A stretch of 64,000 nucleotides of DNA from Phytoactinopolyspora halophila (GTDB lineage Bacteria > Actinomycetota > Actinomycetes > Jiangellales > Jiangellaceae), in the NCBI RefSeq assembly GCF_003287285.1, contig NZ_QMIG01000020.1:1-64000 (forward strand), read 5' to 3'. This document shows, piece by piece, positions 47,862 through 58,824 of the stretch. The position numbers and the translations under genes were made by a program. Each line of letters starts with the position of its first letter. Positions within the stretch are counted from its first letter, which is position 1. A model generated the notes under the pieces. That model did no database searches and was not told the DNA's origin. It worked only from the letters and a program-made list of their open reading frames with translations.

Positions 47862-49523
47862 ATGCCCGATCATCCGCGTGCCGGACAGCCAGCTACGGCT
47901 GCCGACCTCGTCGACATCGCCAAGCTGGTCACCGCGTACTTCACGCGGCACCCGGAACCTCAGAATCCAGCACAGCAGGTCAGTTTCGGCACCTCGGGAC
48001 ATCGTGGTTCGGCCTTCGACACGGCGTTCAACGAAACCCATATCGCAGCCACATCGCAAGCGATCTGTGACTACCGGTCAGACAACGGTATCCAGGGGCC
48101 CCTGTTCCTCGGCAAAGATACGCACGCGCTGTCGGAGCCCGCATGGGCGACCGCGGTCGAGGTCTTCGCCGGGAACGGCGTCACCCTTCTGATCGACTCC
48201 GCCGATCGCTACACGCCCACCCCCGCCGTCTCGCGCGCCATTCTCGCGCACAACGCGACCGGGCAGCACCGGGCCGACGGTGTCGTCGTGACGCCCTCGC
48301 ACAATCCTCCGCAGGACGGTGGCTTCAAGTACAACCCGCCGGACGGTGGACCGGCAGGCTCGGAGATCACGAGCTGGATCCAGCGGACGGCGAACGGCTA
48401 CGTCGAATCCGGCCTGAAGGGTGTGCGGCGAATTCCACTCGGCAGCGCGCTCGCCGCGGACACGACGGATACGTACGACTTCCTCGGTCACTATGTCGAT
48501 GACCTGCCCGCCGTCGTCGACCTCGATGCCATCCGCGCGGGTGGTGTCCGCATCGGTGCCGACCCGCTCGGAGGCGCGTCGGTGGACTACTGGGAGGCCA
48601 TCGCCGAACGGCACCGTCTCGATCTCACGGTCGTGAACCCGCTCGTCGACCCGACATGGCGGTTCATGACCCTGGACTGGGACGGCAAGATCCGGATGGA
48701 CTGCTCGTCGCCGTCGGCCATGGCCTCGCTGATCGGCCGGATGCGCCGCGATGCGGCACAGGAAGCCGACTTCGACATCGCGACGGGCAACGACGCCGAC
48801 GCCGACCGGCACGGCATCGTGACTGCCGACGGCGGCCTGATGAACCCGAACCACGTGCTGGCCGTGGCCATCGACTACCTGTTCACGCACCGCGACCACT
48901 GGCCGGTCGACGCAGCGATCGGCAAGACCCTGGTGAGTTCTTCGATGATCAACCGGGTCGCGGCGTCGCTCGGCCGGCCCCTCGTGGAGGTTCCGGTCGG
49001 GTTCAAATGGTTCGTGCCGGGACTGCTCGATGCGACCATCGGGTTCGGAGGCGAGGAGTCTGCCGGTGCCTCCTTCTTACGCCGCGACGGCCGCGTGTGG
49101 AGCACCGACAAGGACGGGATCAGCACGTGCCTGCTCGCTGCCGAGATCATGGGCACCACAGGCAAGACACCGAGCGAGCACTACCGAAAGCTCACCGCAC
49201 GGCATGGCGAACCGGCGTACGCGCGTATCGACGCGCCCGCCACCAGAGAGCAGAAGGCCGTCCTCGCCCAGCTCTCACCCGAGCAGGTGTCCGCTACCGA
49301 GCTGGCGGGTGAACCGATCTCGGCCAAGCTGACCCGAGCGCCGGGCAACGACGCCCCGATCGGTGGGCTGAAGGTTCTCACCGAGTCCGGGTGGTTCGCC
49401 GCCCGCCCGTCCGGAACGGAAGACGTGTACAAGATCTACGCCGAGAGCTTCCGGGGACGCGAACATCTGAACCGGATCCAGGAGGAGGCACGCGCCGTCG
49501 TTGACGAAGCGCTCGCCAGCTGA
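47862..49523 (+). CDS. pgm: Alpha-D-glucose-specific phosphoglucomutase
   Basis: 553 residues. Interconverts glucose 1-phosphate and glucose 6-phosphate. The phosphoserine loop is TPSHNPPQDGG, the metal loop GNDADADRHG, the sugar-binding loop GGEESAGASF and the phosphate-binding loop RPSGTEDVYKIY. GGAG site before the ATG. It joins the galactose genes just downstream to central metabolism. Confidence 0.96.
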   Translation: MPDHPRAGQPATAADLVDIAKLVTAYFTRHPEPQNPAQQVSFGTSGHRGSAFDTAFNETHIAATSQAICDYRSDNGIQGPLFLGKDTHALSEPAWATAVEVFAGNGVTLLIDSADRYTPTPAVSRAILAHNATGQHRADGVVVTPSHNPPQDGGFKYNPPDGGPAGSEITSWIQRTANGYVESGLKGVRRIPLGSALAADTTDTYDFLGHYVDDLPAVVDLDAIRAGGVRIGADPLGGASVDYWEAIAERHRLDLTVVNPLVDPTWRFMTLDWDGKIRMDCSSPSAMASLIGRMRRDAAQEADFDIATGNDADADRHGIVTADGGLMNPNHVLAVAIDYLFTHRDHWPVDAAIGKTLVSSSMINRVAASLGRPLVEVPVGFKWFVPGLLDATIGFGGEESAGASFLRRDGRVWSTDKDGISTCLLAAEIMGTTGKTPSEHYRKLTARHGEPAYARIDAPATREQKAVLAQLSPEQVSATELAGEPISAKLTRAPGNDAPIGGLKVLTESGWFAARPSGTEDVYKIYAESFRGREHLNRIQEEARAVVDEALAS

Positions 49524-49626
49524 CTCCCTGGATGACTCCTGGCTCGTCGGCTGGGCCGGTGGCGCTCCGACATGCCGTCGACGGAGGCGTCACACATCCA
49601 CACTGGAACGAACATTTATGTGCGAT

Positions 49627-49641
49627 GATGTTTGAAACATC
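49627..49641. promoter_or_regulatory. Palindromic operator candidate upstream of deoR
   Basis: GATGTTTGAAACATC, a perfect 15-base dyad (7-base arms around G), 49 bases before the deoR start. Its core GTTTGAAAC recurs before galT (50523-50541), so it is likely the DeoR-family binding site. Confidence 0.65.
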
Positions 49642-49690
49642 GCAGCGTCGTGCCCATAGATCCACGGCGAGCATCCAGAGGGAGGGCCAC

Positions 49691-50473
49691 ATGCTCGCAG
49701 CCGAACGGCAGGCGCACATCCTCGACGAAGTACAGCGCCGCGGCGCTGCCAGGGTCCGGGAGCTCGCCATGCTGTTCCAGGTCTCCGACATGACCATCCG
49801 CCGCGACCTCGACGCTCTGGTGTCGCGCGGAGCGCTGGACAAGGTCCACGGCGGGGCAACGTCACGTCGCGCGGCGAGCACGGAGGAACCTGGATTCGAC
49901 GTCAAGTCACTGCGCCAGCAGGCGGAGAAGGACGCGATCGCCCGCGTGGGGGCCGAGCTCGTCGCGCCCGGCTCGGCGGTCGGCCTCTCGGCGGGCACGA
50001 CCACGTGGGCACTGGCGCAGCACCTGCGCGGCATTCCCCAGCTCACCATCGTCACCAACTCGCTGCCCATCGCCGACACGTTCCACCACGACGACGACGT
50101 CGACGTCGTGGTCACCGGCGGCGTTCGCACTCCCTCGGACGCGCTGGTGGGACCGATCGCCGTGACGTCGCTGCGCCAGCTCCACCTCGACCTCGTCTTC
50201 CTGGGCGTGCACGGAATCGACCTGCACGCGGGCTTCACGACACCGAACCTGCTCGAAGCCGAGACGGATCGTGCCCTGGTCACGGCCGGCCACCGGTTGA
50301 TCGTCGTAGCCGATCACACCAAGTGGGCGACGGTGGGGCTCAGCACGATCGCCACCCTTGGCGAGGCCGATGTGCTGGTCTGTGATGCCGGCCTACCGGG
50401 GGAGGCGCGGCACGCTCTGGACGAGCACGTGGGTGAGTTGATCCTCGCCTCGGAGCCCGACCAGCAGGTGTGA
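49691..50473 (+). CDS. DeoR/GlpR-family regulator of the galactose genes
   Basis: 260 residues. N-terminal HTH (AAERQAHILDEVQRRGAARV, then LFQVSDMTIRRDLDALVSRG) and the sugar-phosphate-sensing domain with SAGTTTWALAQHL, VTGG and GVHGIDLHAGFTT. GAGGG precedes the ATG at 49691; the longer open frame would run through the operator. By position it controls galT-galE-galK, probably releasing DNA when a galactose phosphate binds (inference). Confidence 0.92.
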   Translation: MLAAERQAHILDEVQRRGAARVRELAMLFQVSDMTIRRDLDALVSRGALDKVHGGATSRRAASTEEPGFDVKSLRQQAEKDAIARVGAELVAPGSAVGLSAGTTTWALAQHLRGIPQLTIVTNSLPIADTFHHDDDVDVVVTGGVRTPSDALVGPIAVTSLRQLHLDLVFLGVHGIDLHAGFTTPNLLEAETDRALVTAGHRLIVVADHTKWATVGLSTIATLGEADVLVCDAGLPGEARHALDEHVGELILASEPDQQV

Positions 50474-50522
50474 TCAGCCGCCCTGGCCATCGCCGAACGT
50501 CTGTGGGATAGTGTTTGCTCTA

Positions 50523-50541
50523 GTTCGAAACTGTTTGAACC
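50523..50541. promoter_or_regulatory. Paired DeoR half-sites upstream of galT
   Basis: GTTCGAAAC (50523-50531) and GTTTGAACC (50533-50541) match the core GTTTGAAAC in front of deoR. They lie 15-33 bases before the galT start, where a repressor would block transcription. Confidence 0.6.
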
Positions 50542-50555
50542 ATAGCGGCGGTGTG

Positions 50556-51638
50556 ATGGTGAAGCGAACCTCGGCCCGGCTCGCGGACAATCGCGAGATC
50601 ATCTATTTCGACATCGAGGGAGTCGATCGGAAGAGCGACGATCCCCGGGACCTGCCACCCGTGAGCACGGCCGCCCAGATGCGCCACGATCCGTTGCTGA
50701 ACGAGTGGGTGGCCATGGCCTCCCACCGGCAGGAACGCACCTTCCTGCCACCGGCCGACCGCTGCCCGCTGTGCCCATCCCGGGACGGCCTGCACACCGA
50801 GATCCCGGCGACGGACTATGACGTCGTGGTGTTCGAGAACCGCTTCCCCAGCCTGTCCATGAGCGCCACCGAGCCGGGGACGCGCGTCGCGCCCGGCAAC
50901 GAGCTCGTCGCCAGGCGTGCCGGGACGGGCCGCTGCGAGGTCGTCTGTTTCAGCAGCCGTCACGATGCCTCGTTCGCCACCCTGCCTCCGGAACGCGCGC
51001 GGCTCGTCGTCGAGGCATGGGCGGATCGCACGGCTGAGCTCTCCGCCATGCCAGGAGTCGAGCAGGTCTTCTGCTTCGAGAACCGGGGCGAGGAGATCGG
51101 GGTCACCCTCTCGCACCCGCACGGTCAGATCTACGCCTATCCCTACATCCCGCCCCGGACGTCGACGATGCTGGACAACGCCCGGCACTACCGGGCAGAT
51201 CGGGGGCGAAACCTGTTCGCGGACGTCCTGGCCCAGGAGCGCGCCGGTGAGCGGGTCGTCGCCCAATCCGCACACTGGACCGCATTCGTGCCGGCAGCCG
51301 CCCGCTGGCCGGTCGAGGTCCACCTCTATCCACACCGCCAGGTGCCGGACATCCCAGCGCTGAGCGATGCAGAACGGGACGACTTCGTCACGGTCTACCT
51401 CGACATCTTGCGCCGCTTCGATGCCCTCTACGATGCGCCGCTGCCCTACATCGCCGCCTGGCACCAGGCACCCGTCGCCGCCGACCGGGACCTCGCCTAC
51501 CTGCACATGCAGCTCTTCTCGATCCGCCGCGCGGCGGACAAGCTGAAGTATCTGGCCGGGTCGGAGTCGGCCATGGGCGCGTTCATCACCGACGTCCTTC
51601 CCGAAGATGTCGCTGAACGGCTCAGGGACGCTCGATGA
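50556..51638 (+). CDS. galT: Galactose-1-phosphate uridylyltransferase
   Basis: 360 residues. Transfers UMP from UDP-glucose to galactose 1-phosphate. Active-site HPHGQIYAYP, zinc-type ligands CPLCPS and the RHD region FSSRHD are present. ATG at 50556 chosen; the open frame to 50511 would include the operator. First gene of galT-galE-galK, about 40 bases before galE. Confidence 0.96.
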   Translation: MVKRTSARLADNREIIYFDIEGVDRKSDDPRDLPPVSTAAQMRHDPLLNEWVAMASHRQERTFLPPADRCPLCPSRDGLHTEIPATDYDVVVFENRFPSLSMSATEPGTRVAPGNELVARRAGTGRCEVVCFSSRHDASFATLPPERARLVVEAWADRTAELSAMPGVEQVFCFENRGEEIGVTLSHPHGQIYAYPYIPPRTSTMLDNARHYRADRGRNLFADVLAQERAGERVVAQSAHWTAFVPAAARWPVEVHLYPHRQVPDIPALSDAERDDFVTVYLDILRRFDALYDAPLPYIAAWHQAPVAADRDLAYLHMQLFSIRRAADKLKYLAGSESAMGAFITDVLPEDVAERLRDAR

Positions 51639-51678
51639 CCCCTTCGATGACCCCAGGTGACCACGTGGAGGTGGGATC

Positions 51679-52650
51679 GTGAAGGTTCTGGTGACCGGCG
51701 GGGCCGGCTACATCGGATCCGTCGTCGCGGCGCAGCTTCTGCAGGCCGGACACGACGTCGTCGTTCTGGACAACCTGTCCAGCGGTCACGCCGACGCCGT
51801 GCCCAGCGGCGCCGCGTTCGTCGAAGGCGACATCGACGATGCCGGCGACGTGCTCGACACCTCGTACCACGCTGTGCTGCACTTCGCGGCGAAATCCCTG
51901 GTCGGCGAATCGGTCGCGCGTCCGCAGCTGTACTGGTGGAACAACGTCGTCGGCACGTTGCGGCTGCTCGACGCCATGCGCGAGCAGGGCGTGCGGAGCC
52001 TGGTGTTCTCCTCGACGGCGGCGGCCTACGGCGAACCGGAGACCACCCCGATCCGGGAAGGCACGCCAGCCGCGCCCATCAACCCGTACGGGCAGAGCAA
52101 GCTCGCGATCGACCACGCCCTCGCCGGCGAGGCAACGGCGCACGGGCTGGCCGCCGTCAGCCTGCGCTACTTCAACGTCGGCGGCGCACTCGGCCGCTAC
52201 GGCGAGCGTCACGACCCCGAAACCCATCTCATCCCGAACGTGCTCGCCGTTCCCGCAGGCCGGCGAGAGTCGGTCGACGTGTTCGGTACCGACTACCCCA
52301 CCCACGACGGCACGGCCATCCGCGACTACCTGCACGTCGAGGACCTCGGACGGGCACACCTGCTGGCGCTCGACTGGACCGCGCAGACCGCCAGGGGCCA
52401 GCGCGGAGAGCACCGGGTCTACAATCTCGGCACCGGAACCGGATACACCGTGCGCGACGTCATCGACGCCGCACGCCGTGTCACGGGCCATCCCGTTCCC
52501 GCCATCGAGCGGGAACGTCGTCCGGGCGATCCGCCGGTGCTGGTGGCATCGGCGGACCGCATCGCCACCGAGCTCGGCTGGCACGCAGCACACGACCTCG
52601 ACCGCATCGTCACCGACGCCTGGGCATTCATGAAAGGAACCGACGCATGA
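51679..52650 (+). CDS. galE: UDP-glucose 4-epimerase
   Basis: 323 residues, extended SDR: TGGAGYIGS, VVLDNLSSGH, SSTAAAYGEP, catalytic YGQSK and RYFNVGGA. Interconverts UDP-galactose and UDP-glucose. GTG start with GGAGG seven bases upstream. Its stop overlaps the galK start. Confidence 0.96.
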   Translation: MKVLVTGGAGYIGSVVAAQLLQAGHDVVVLDNLSSGHADAVPSGAAFVEGDIDDAGDVLDTSYHAVLHFAAKSLVGESVARPQLYWWNNVVGTLRLLDAMREQGVRSLVFSSTAAAYGEPETTPIREGTPAAPINPYGQSKLAIDHALAGEATAHGLAAVSLRYFNVGGALGRYGERHDPETHLIPNVLAVPAGRRESVDVFGTDYPTHDGTAIRDYLHVEDLGRAHLLALDWTAQTARGQRGEHRVYNLGTGTGYTVRDVIDAARRVTGHPVPAIERERRPGDPPVLVASADRIATELGWHAAHDLDRIVTDAWAFMKGTDA

Positions 52651-53825
52651 GCGACGTCACCACCGTCGACGTGGTGGGATCGGCACCGGGCCGGGTCAAC
52701 CTGATCGGAGAGCACACCGACTACAACGGCGGTTTCGCCCTGCCCCTGGCGATCCCGCACCGCACGACGGCGGCGGTGCGGCGACGCGACGACCGCATCG
52801 TGACCGCGACGTCCAGCCGCCGGGATTCCGGGCCCGTCGAGTTCCATGTCGATTCCGAGCCTGGTGACGTCACCGGCTGGAGCGCCTACGTCGCCGGGGT
52901 TTTCTGGGCCTTGCGGCATGCCGGATACGACGTCCCCGGCGCCGACGTGCACATCGACAGCGACGTCCCGAGCGGCGCCGGCCTGTCATCGTCCGCCGCC
53001 CTCGAGTGTTCGGTACTCGTAGCGCTGAACGCGTTGGCCGGCCTGGAGCTCGACCCCACGAGATCGGCGCTGCTCGCGCAGCAGGCGGAGAACGAGTACG
53101 TCCGTGCACCCACGGGCCTGATGGATCAGATGGCCGCCATGCACGGGCGCGACGGCCACGTGATCCTCTTCGACGCCGCGGACGTCAACGCCGAGCCGAT
53201 CCCGTGCGATCTTGCCGGTGCCGGGCTGACGCTGCTGATCATCGACACCCGGGCACCACACCGGCACGCTGACGGCGAGTACGGCGCGCGCCGTCGTAGC
53301 TGCGAGCACGCCGCACGCAGGCTCGGCGTCTCGTCGTTGCGGGATGTCCAGGACGAGCCGGTCGAATCCGTCGTCGGCCGGCTCGAGCCGGGCGCATCCG
53401 GTGAGCCGCACCCGGAAGGCACTCCCCTCTCGCCCGACACACCCGACGTGACCCGGCGCCGGGTACGGCACGTGCTCACCGAGAACGGCCGTGTTCAAGA
53501 AACCGTCCAGCTCCTGCGTGCCGGCCGGATCCGCGACGTGGGCCCCCTGCTCACCGCGTCACACGTCTCTTTGCGCGACGACTACGAGGTCACCGTGCCC
53601 CAGCTCGACGTCGCGGTCGACGCCGCGCTGCATGCCGGAGCGCACGGAGCCCGCATGACCGGCGGAGGCTTCGGCGGTTCGATCATCGCGCTCGTGGACA
53701 CCGAGCGCGCCGAGGCCGTCACGGCTGCCGTCCGGCAGGCCTTCACTCGGTACGGGTTCGCCACCCCGGACGCCTTCGTGGCCGTGCCGTCGGCCGGCGC
53801 CGGTGTCGTTTCACCGTCCCGATAA
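52647..53825 (+). CDS. galK: Galactokinase
   Basis: 392 residues, GHMP kinase: galactokinase signature GRVNLIGEHTDYNGG, the GHMP loop VPSGAGLSSSAALE, GLMDQMA and the C-terminal GGGFGGSIIAL. Phosphorylates galactose to galactose 1-phosphate. ATG overlaps the galE TGA (ATGA), so translation is coupled. Last gene of the operon. Confidence 0.96.
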   Translation: MSDVTTVDVVGSAPGRVNLIGEHTDYNGGFALPLAIPHRTTAAVRRRDDRIVTATSSRRDSGPVEFHVDSEPGDVTGWSAYVAGVFWALRHAGYDVPGADVHIDSDVPSGAGLSSSAALECSVLVALNALAGLELDPTRSALLAQQAENEYVRAPTGLMDQMAAMHGRDGHVILFDAADVNAEPIPCDLAGAGLTLLIIDTRAPHRHADGEYGARRRSCEHAARRLGVSSLRDVQDEPVESVVGRLEPGASGEPHPEGTPLSPDTPDVTRRRVRHVLTENGRVQETVQLLRAGRIRDVGPLLTASHVSLRDDYEVTVPQLDVAVDAALHAGAHGARMTGGGFGGSIIALVDTERAEAVTAAVRQAFTRYGFATPDAFVAVPSAGAGVVSPSR

Positions 53826-53958
53826 CGGCTCCGAGCATCCCCCGGCTGACCTCGGGCACGCTCCCCGAGCCTCACGCATGTCGGGAGGGTCTTCGGCCGG
53901 ATCACCCGCCATCGGCAGGGCTCGAAACGCGGATCGTTGCGAAACCCGATGTGTACGT

Positions 53959-53980
53959 TTAGGCTAGCCTAAGTTAGCCT
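53959..53980. promoter_or_regulatory. IdeR/DmdR-type iron box
   Basis: TTAGGCTAGCCTAAGTTAGC contains the perfect 14-base dyad TTAGGCTAGCCTAA (53959-53972) and fits the actinobacterial iron box. It is 45 bases before the siderophore-interacting gene. An outer inverted pair GTGTACGT (53951-53958)/ACGTACAC (53992-53999) flanks it. Confidence 0.8.
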
Positions 53981-54016
53981 CGCCTATGCTTACGTACACA
54001 CTTTCTCGACGGGGAT

Positions 54017-55036
54017 ATGATGACGAGTACCGCAACTGACGCAGCCACCCGCACGCCCGGCGGCACCATCACCGCGGACCCGAACGCGCCACGCTGGCGG
54101 CCCTTCCGCGTCGTCGTCGCCGATCTCAAGCGGCTGAGTCCCACCTTCCTGCGGGTCACCTTCACCGGCGACGATCTGGACCAGTTCGGGCACGACGGCC
54201 CAGACCAGCGCATCAAGCTCTACATTCCCAGGGCGGGCCAGGGCATACCGCAGTTCTCCACCACGGACTGGTACACCGAGTATCGCAACTCTGACCCGTC
54301 CACTCGGGGGTTCATCCGCACCTACACCATCCGGGCGGTGCGGCCCGAGCGTCGCGAGCTGGACGTGGACTTCGTTCTGCACGGCCCCGCCGGCCACCAC
54401 CCGTCCGGCCCGGCAGCGAGCTGGGCCGCGCGGGCAGCCGTGGGTGACGAGCTCGCCGTCATCGGGCCGAACCGGCTGTTCCCGGGCGACTGCCTCGGGC
54501 ACGAGTGGAATCCACCGGTGGGCGCGCGCGACATCATCATCGCCGGCGACGAGACGGCGGTCCCCGCCATCGGTGGCATCCTGGAGCGCCTGCGTCACGG
54601 CCAGAGCGCCGCAGGCGGCACGTCGCCGGCCCCCGCACCACGGATCCGGGCTTTCCTTGAAGTCCCCGAGCCCCAAGACGTCCTCGAACTTGCCGCGCCA
54701 GACGGCACCGAGATCAGCTGGCTGCCCCGCTCGCGACCCGACGGCTCGTCGTCCGGACATGGGCAGCTGCTCGTCGACGCGGTCACGTCGGCGTCGCTCA
54801 CCCGCCCGGCGTCCTCCACCACCGACACATCCACGGTCGACACCGTGGACATCGATCTCGAGGTGCTCTGGGAGGTCGCGGCCAGCGCCAGCAGCCCCGT
54901 CTACGCCTGGGTGGCCGGCGAAGCGGGCGCGGTCAAGGCGATCCGCCGGCACCTGGTACGCGAGCGCGGGATCGACAAGGGCGCGGTCACCTTCATGGGC
55001 TACTGGCGCCTGGGCCGCGCCATCGACGAGGGCTGA
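54017..55036 (+). CDS. Siderophore-interacting protein (FAD-dependent ferric reductase, ViuB-like)
   Basis: 339 residues. FAD-binding part (about 25-155) with FIRTYTIRAVRPERRELDVD and HGPAGHHPSGPAASWA; C-terminal SIP domain with IIAGDETAVPAIGGILE, AWVAGEAGAVKAIRRHL and YWRLGRA. It frees iron from imported siderophores by reduction in the cytoplasm. An iron box lies in the promoter, so it should be expressed under iron limitation. The ATG at 54020, five bases after GGGG, may be the real start. Confidence 0.93.
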   Translation: MMTSTATDAATRTPGGTITADPNAPRWRPFRVVVADLKRLSPTFLRVTFTGDDLDQFGHDGPDQRIKLYIPRAGQGIPQFSTTDWYTEYRNSDPSTRGFIRTYTIRAVRPERRELDVDFVLHGPAGHHPSGPAASWAARAAVGDELAVIGPNRLFPGDCLGHEWNPPVGARDIIIAGDETAVPAIGGILERLRHGQSAAGGTSPAPAPRIRAFLEVPEPQDVLELAAPDGTEISWLPRSRPDGSSSGHGQLLVDAVTSASLTRPASSTTDTSTVDTVDIDLEVLWEVAASASSPVYAWVAGEAGAVKAIRRHLVRERGIDKGAVTFMGYWRLGRAIDEG

Positions 55037-55973
55037 TTCCCGGCGTCGGCGGGTATGGCGAGGGACCAGCCTCGCCGGATGAGCGGCGCCGGAGGATGCC
55101 ACGGCGCCGGGTGGCCCGCCGGTCAGCCTGAAACATCGCATCCGGGTAGTCGGCGTCAACCTCGTCGATCTCCACGTCGAACCCCTCGCCGTCACGATCG
55201 CCGCCGATGTCGCGAAGGCGCACCACGATGCCCGTCGCGACATCGAGCACCGTCTCGAACCGATCGGCGAAGACGGGCATCGGATCCAGCGGGGGCGCTC
55301 CTTCCGCGCGGTCGATCGCCACGCTGACCTCGCTGTGCAGCAGCGGGCAGCACGCACAGCGTGGGTCGTAGTCCGGGCTCGGTCGCACCACTGCCCTGAG
55401 GACGGCCCGGCCGAACAGCTCTCCCCGCTCCAGTTCGAGGACCTCCACGCCGGGCGGACAGGCGCCGTCCTGGGCCGGAACGTCCCCGGGCACGCCGGCA
55501 CCGTCCGGCACATCGCCATCCGGCGCCCAACCGTCCAGCGCGCCGTCGGCGAGCTCTTGCGGATCCAGCATCGCGACCCACTGGTAATTCACGTACATCG
55601 GATCGTCATAGACGAGCTCGACGTCATCCGGCCGGGAGATGACCAGCCCGTCCTCCCGCCGGACCGGCTGCGGCGACCCCGGGTCCTGCGGGACGCGGTA
55701 GACCGGCTGCGGCACTCGCCGCTGAGGGATCGACTCGTGATCGTCTGTCGAGACCGCCCGGAAGACGCCGCGATTCCTTCCGAGCTGGTCGCGTTCATCG
55801 ACGACGTGTACGTCACCATGTTCCGGTTCCACCCGCATCCGGGCGGGTCGTTTGATCCACGCCCGGAGCCGCTCGGCGCCGTCACGCGTCACCGTCGTCC
55901 GGGTGAACGCGACTGACGACCACAACCACGGCGACGAGCGCGCCAGCGCGCGGAACGTATCAGGATCAACCAC
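54993..55973 (-). CDS. Hypothetical protein with a CACC motif
   Basis: 326 residues, not recognised. The N-terminal third is Arg/Val-rich with no signal peptide; the middle has YVNYQWVAMLDPQELADG, a Pro/Gly/Asp-rich loop and then RCACCPLLHSEVSVA with two close cysteines; the C-terminal 40 residues are Arg/Pro-rich and poorly conserved-looking. That C-terminus overlaps the convergent siderophore-interacting gene by 44 bases. Codon use in the body looks coding. GTG start. Role unknown. Confidence 0.65.
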   Translation of the reverse strand: MVDPDTFRALARSSPWLWSSVAFTRTTVTRDGAERLRAWIKRPARMRVEPEHGDVHVVDERDQLGRNRGVFRAVSTDDHESIPQRRVPQPVYRVPQDPGSPQPVRREDGLVISRPDDVELVYDDPMYVNYQWVAMLDPQELADGALDGWAPDGDVPDGAGVPGDVPAQDGACPPGVEVLELERGELFGRAVLRAVVRPSPDYDPRCACCPLLHSEVSVAIDRAEGAPPLDPMPVFADRFETVLDVATGIVVRLRDIGGDRDGEGFDVEIDEVDADYPDAMFQADRRATRRRGILRRRSSGEAGPSPYPPTPGISPRRWRGPGASSP

Positions 55974-56079
55974 GTTCCGACGCTAACCCCGGACGTGGAC
56001 TCCAGGCGACCGCATTTCTGCCCGGCCCGACCACGCAGCTGCCGTCATCCAAAACCGGCAGCTGACGTCGTCCGATGTG

Positions 56080-57294
56080 TCAGGAGGCGAGGCGCTTGGC
56101 AAGATTCTCGTCGAGCGTGGCCAGGAACTCCTCCGTGGTCGCCCAGCCCTGATCGTCGCCGACCAGCAACGCGAGATCCTTGGTCATGACGCCGGATTCC
56201 ACGGTTGTGACCACGACGTCCTCGAGCGTCTGGGCGAAGCTGGTCACCTCCGGGGTGTTGTCCAGCTTGCCGCGATGTTCCAGCCCGCGTGTCCAGGCGA
56301 AGATGGACGCGATCGGGTTGGTCGACGTGGGCTTTCCCTCCTGATGCTGACGATAGTGCCGGGTGACCGTGCCGTGCGCGGCCTCCGCCTCGACCGTGCC
56401 ATCCGACGTCATCAGCACCGAGGTCATCAGGCCGAGCGAGCCGAAGCCCTGCGCGACCGTATCGGACTGCACGTCACCGTCGTAGTTCTTGCACGCCCAG
56501 ACGTAGCCGCCTTCCCACTTCAGCGCGGCAGCCACCATGTCGTCGATCAGCCGGTGCTCGTAGGTGAGGCCGGCAGCCTCGAACTGCTCCTTGAACTCCT
56601 CCTCGTAGACCTCGGCGAACAGGTCCTTGAACCGCCCGTCGTAGGCCTTGAGGATGGTGTTCTTCGTCGACATGTACACCGGGAACTTGCGTTCCAGGCC
56701 GTAGCGGAACGATGCCCGGGCGAACTCCCGGATCGACTCGTCGTAGTTGTACATGCCCATCGCGACGCCGCCGTCCGGGAAGTTGGCGACCTGCATCTCC
56801 ATCGGTTCGCCACCGTCGGCCGGCGTGTAGGTGATGGTCACCGTGCCCGGGCCGGGGACGACGAAGTCCGAGGCCTTGTACTGGTCGCCGTGGGCGTGCC
56901 GCCCGATGATGATCGGCTTGGTCCAGCCCGGAACCAGGCGCGGGATGTTGGAGATGACGATCGGCTCGCGGAAGATCACGCCACCGAGGATGTTGCGGAT
57001 GGTGCCGTTGGGCGAGCGCCACATCTTCTTCAAGCCGAATTCCTCGACCCGCGCCTCGTCCGGCGTGATGGTGGCGCACTTCACCCCGACGCCGTGCTGC
57101 TTGATGGCGTTCGCGGCGTCGACGGTGACTTGGTCGTCGGTGGCGTCGCGGTTCTGGATCGACAGATCGTAGTAGCGAAGGTCCACGTCGAGGTATGGAT
57201 GGATCAGGCGTTCCTTGATGAACGACCAGATGATTCGCGTCATCTCGTCGCCGTCGAGCTCGACGACGGGGCCAGCTACCTTGATCTTCGCCAT
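56080..57294 (-). CDS. icd: NADP-dependent isocitrate dehydrogenase
   Basis: 404 residues, the dimeric eukaryotic-like type: [27 protein letters not shown] (substrate Ser/Asn), [11 protein letters not shown], the metal-binding [12 protein letters not shown] and [14 protein letters not shown] step from isocitrate to 2-oxoglutarate. The ATG at 57294 has AGGAG eight bases upstream; the in-frame TTG at 57300 is less likely. Last of the citrate synthase-DUF3017-mdh-icd series. Confidence 0.97.
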   Translation of the reverse strand: MAKIKVAGPVVELDGDEMTRIIWSFIKERLIHPYLDVDLRYYDLSIQNRDATDDQVTVDAANAIKQHGVGVKCATITPDEARVEEFGLKKMWRSPNGTIRNILGGVIFREPIVISNIPRLVPGWTKPIIIGRHAHGDQYKASDFVVPGPGTVTITYTPADGGEPMEMQVANFPDGGVAMGMYNYDESIREFARASFRYGLERKFPVYMSTKNTILKAYDGRFKDLFAEVYEEEFKEQFEAAGLTYEHRLIDDMVAAALKWEGGYVWACKNYDGDVQSDTVAQGFGSLGLMTSVLMTSDGTVEAEAAHGTVTRHYRQHQEGKPTSTNPIASIFAWTRGLEHRGKLDNTPEVTSFAQTLEDVVVTTVESGVMTKDLALLVGDDQGWATTEEFLATLDENLAKRLAS

Positions 57295-57405
57295 GGTCAA
57301 CGCTCCTGAAGTTCAGTTTCTCTCGACGTCAAGATATCAGACCCTGCCCGGGAGCCATCGGGGCGTCCGGCCCGCCCTCGCTCCTCCTACAGGGATCCCC
57401 CGACG

Positions 57406-57434
57406 ATCACCACTGCACACCGCCGCGTGGTGAT
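57406..57434 (-). terminator. Short hairpin after mdh
   Basis: ATCACCAC (57406-57413) and GTGGTGAT (57427-57434) form an 8-bp stem with a 13-base loop, 6 bases past the mdh stop. It may attenuate read-through from mdh into icd. Confidence 0.5.
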
Positions 57435-57440
57435 GTCCAG

Positions 57441-58820
<1,380 letters not shown>

Positions 58821-58824
<4 letters not shown>

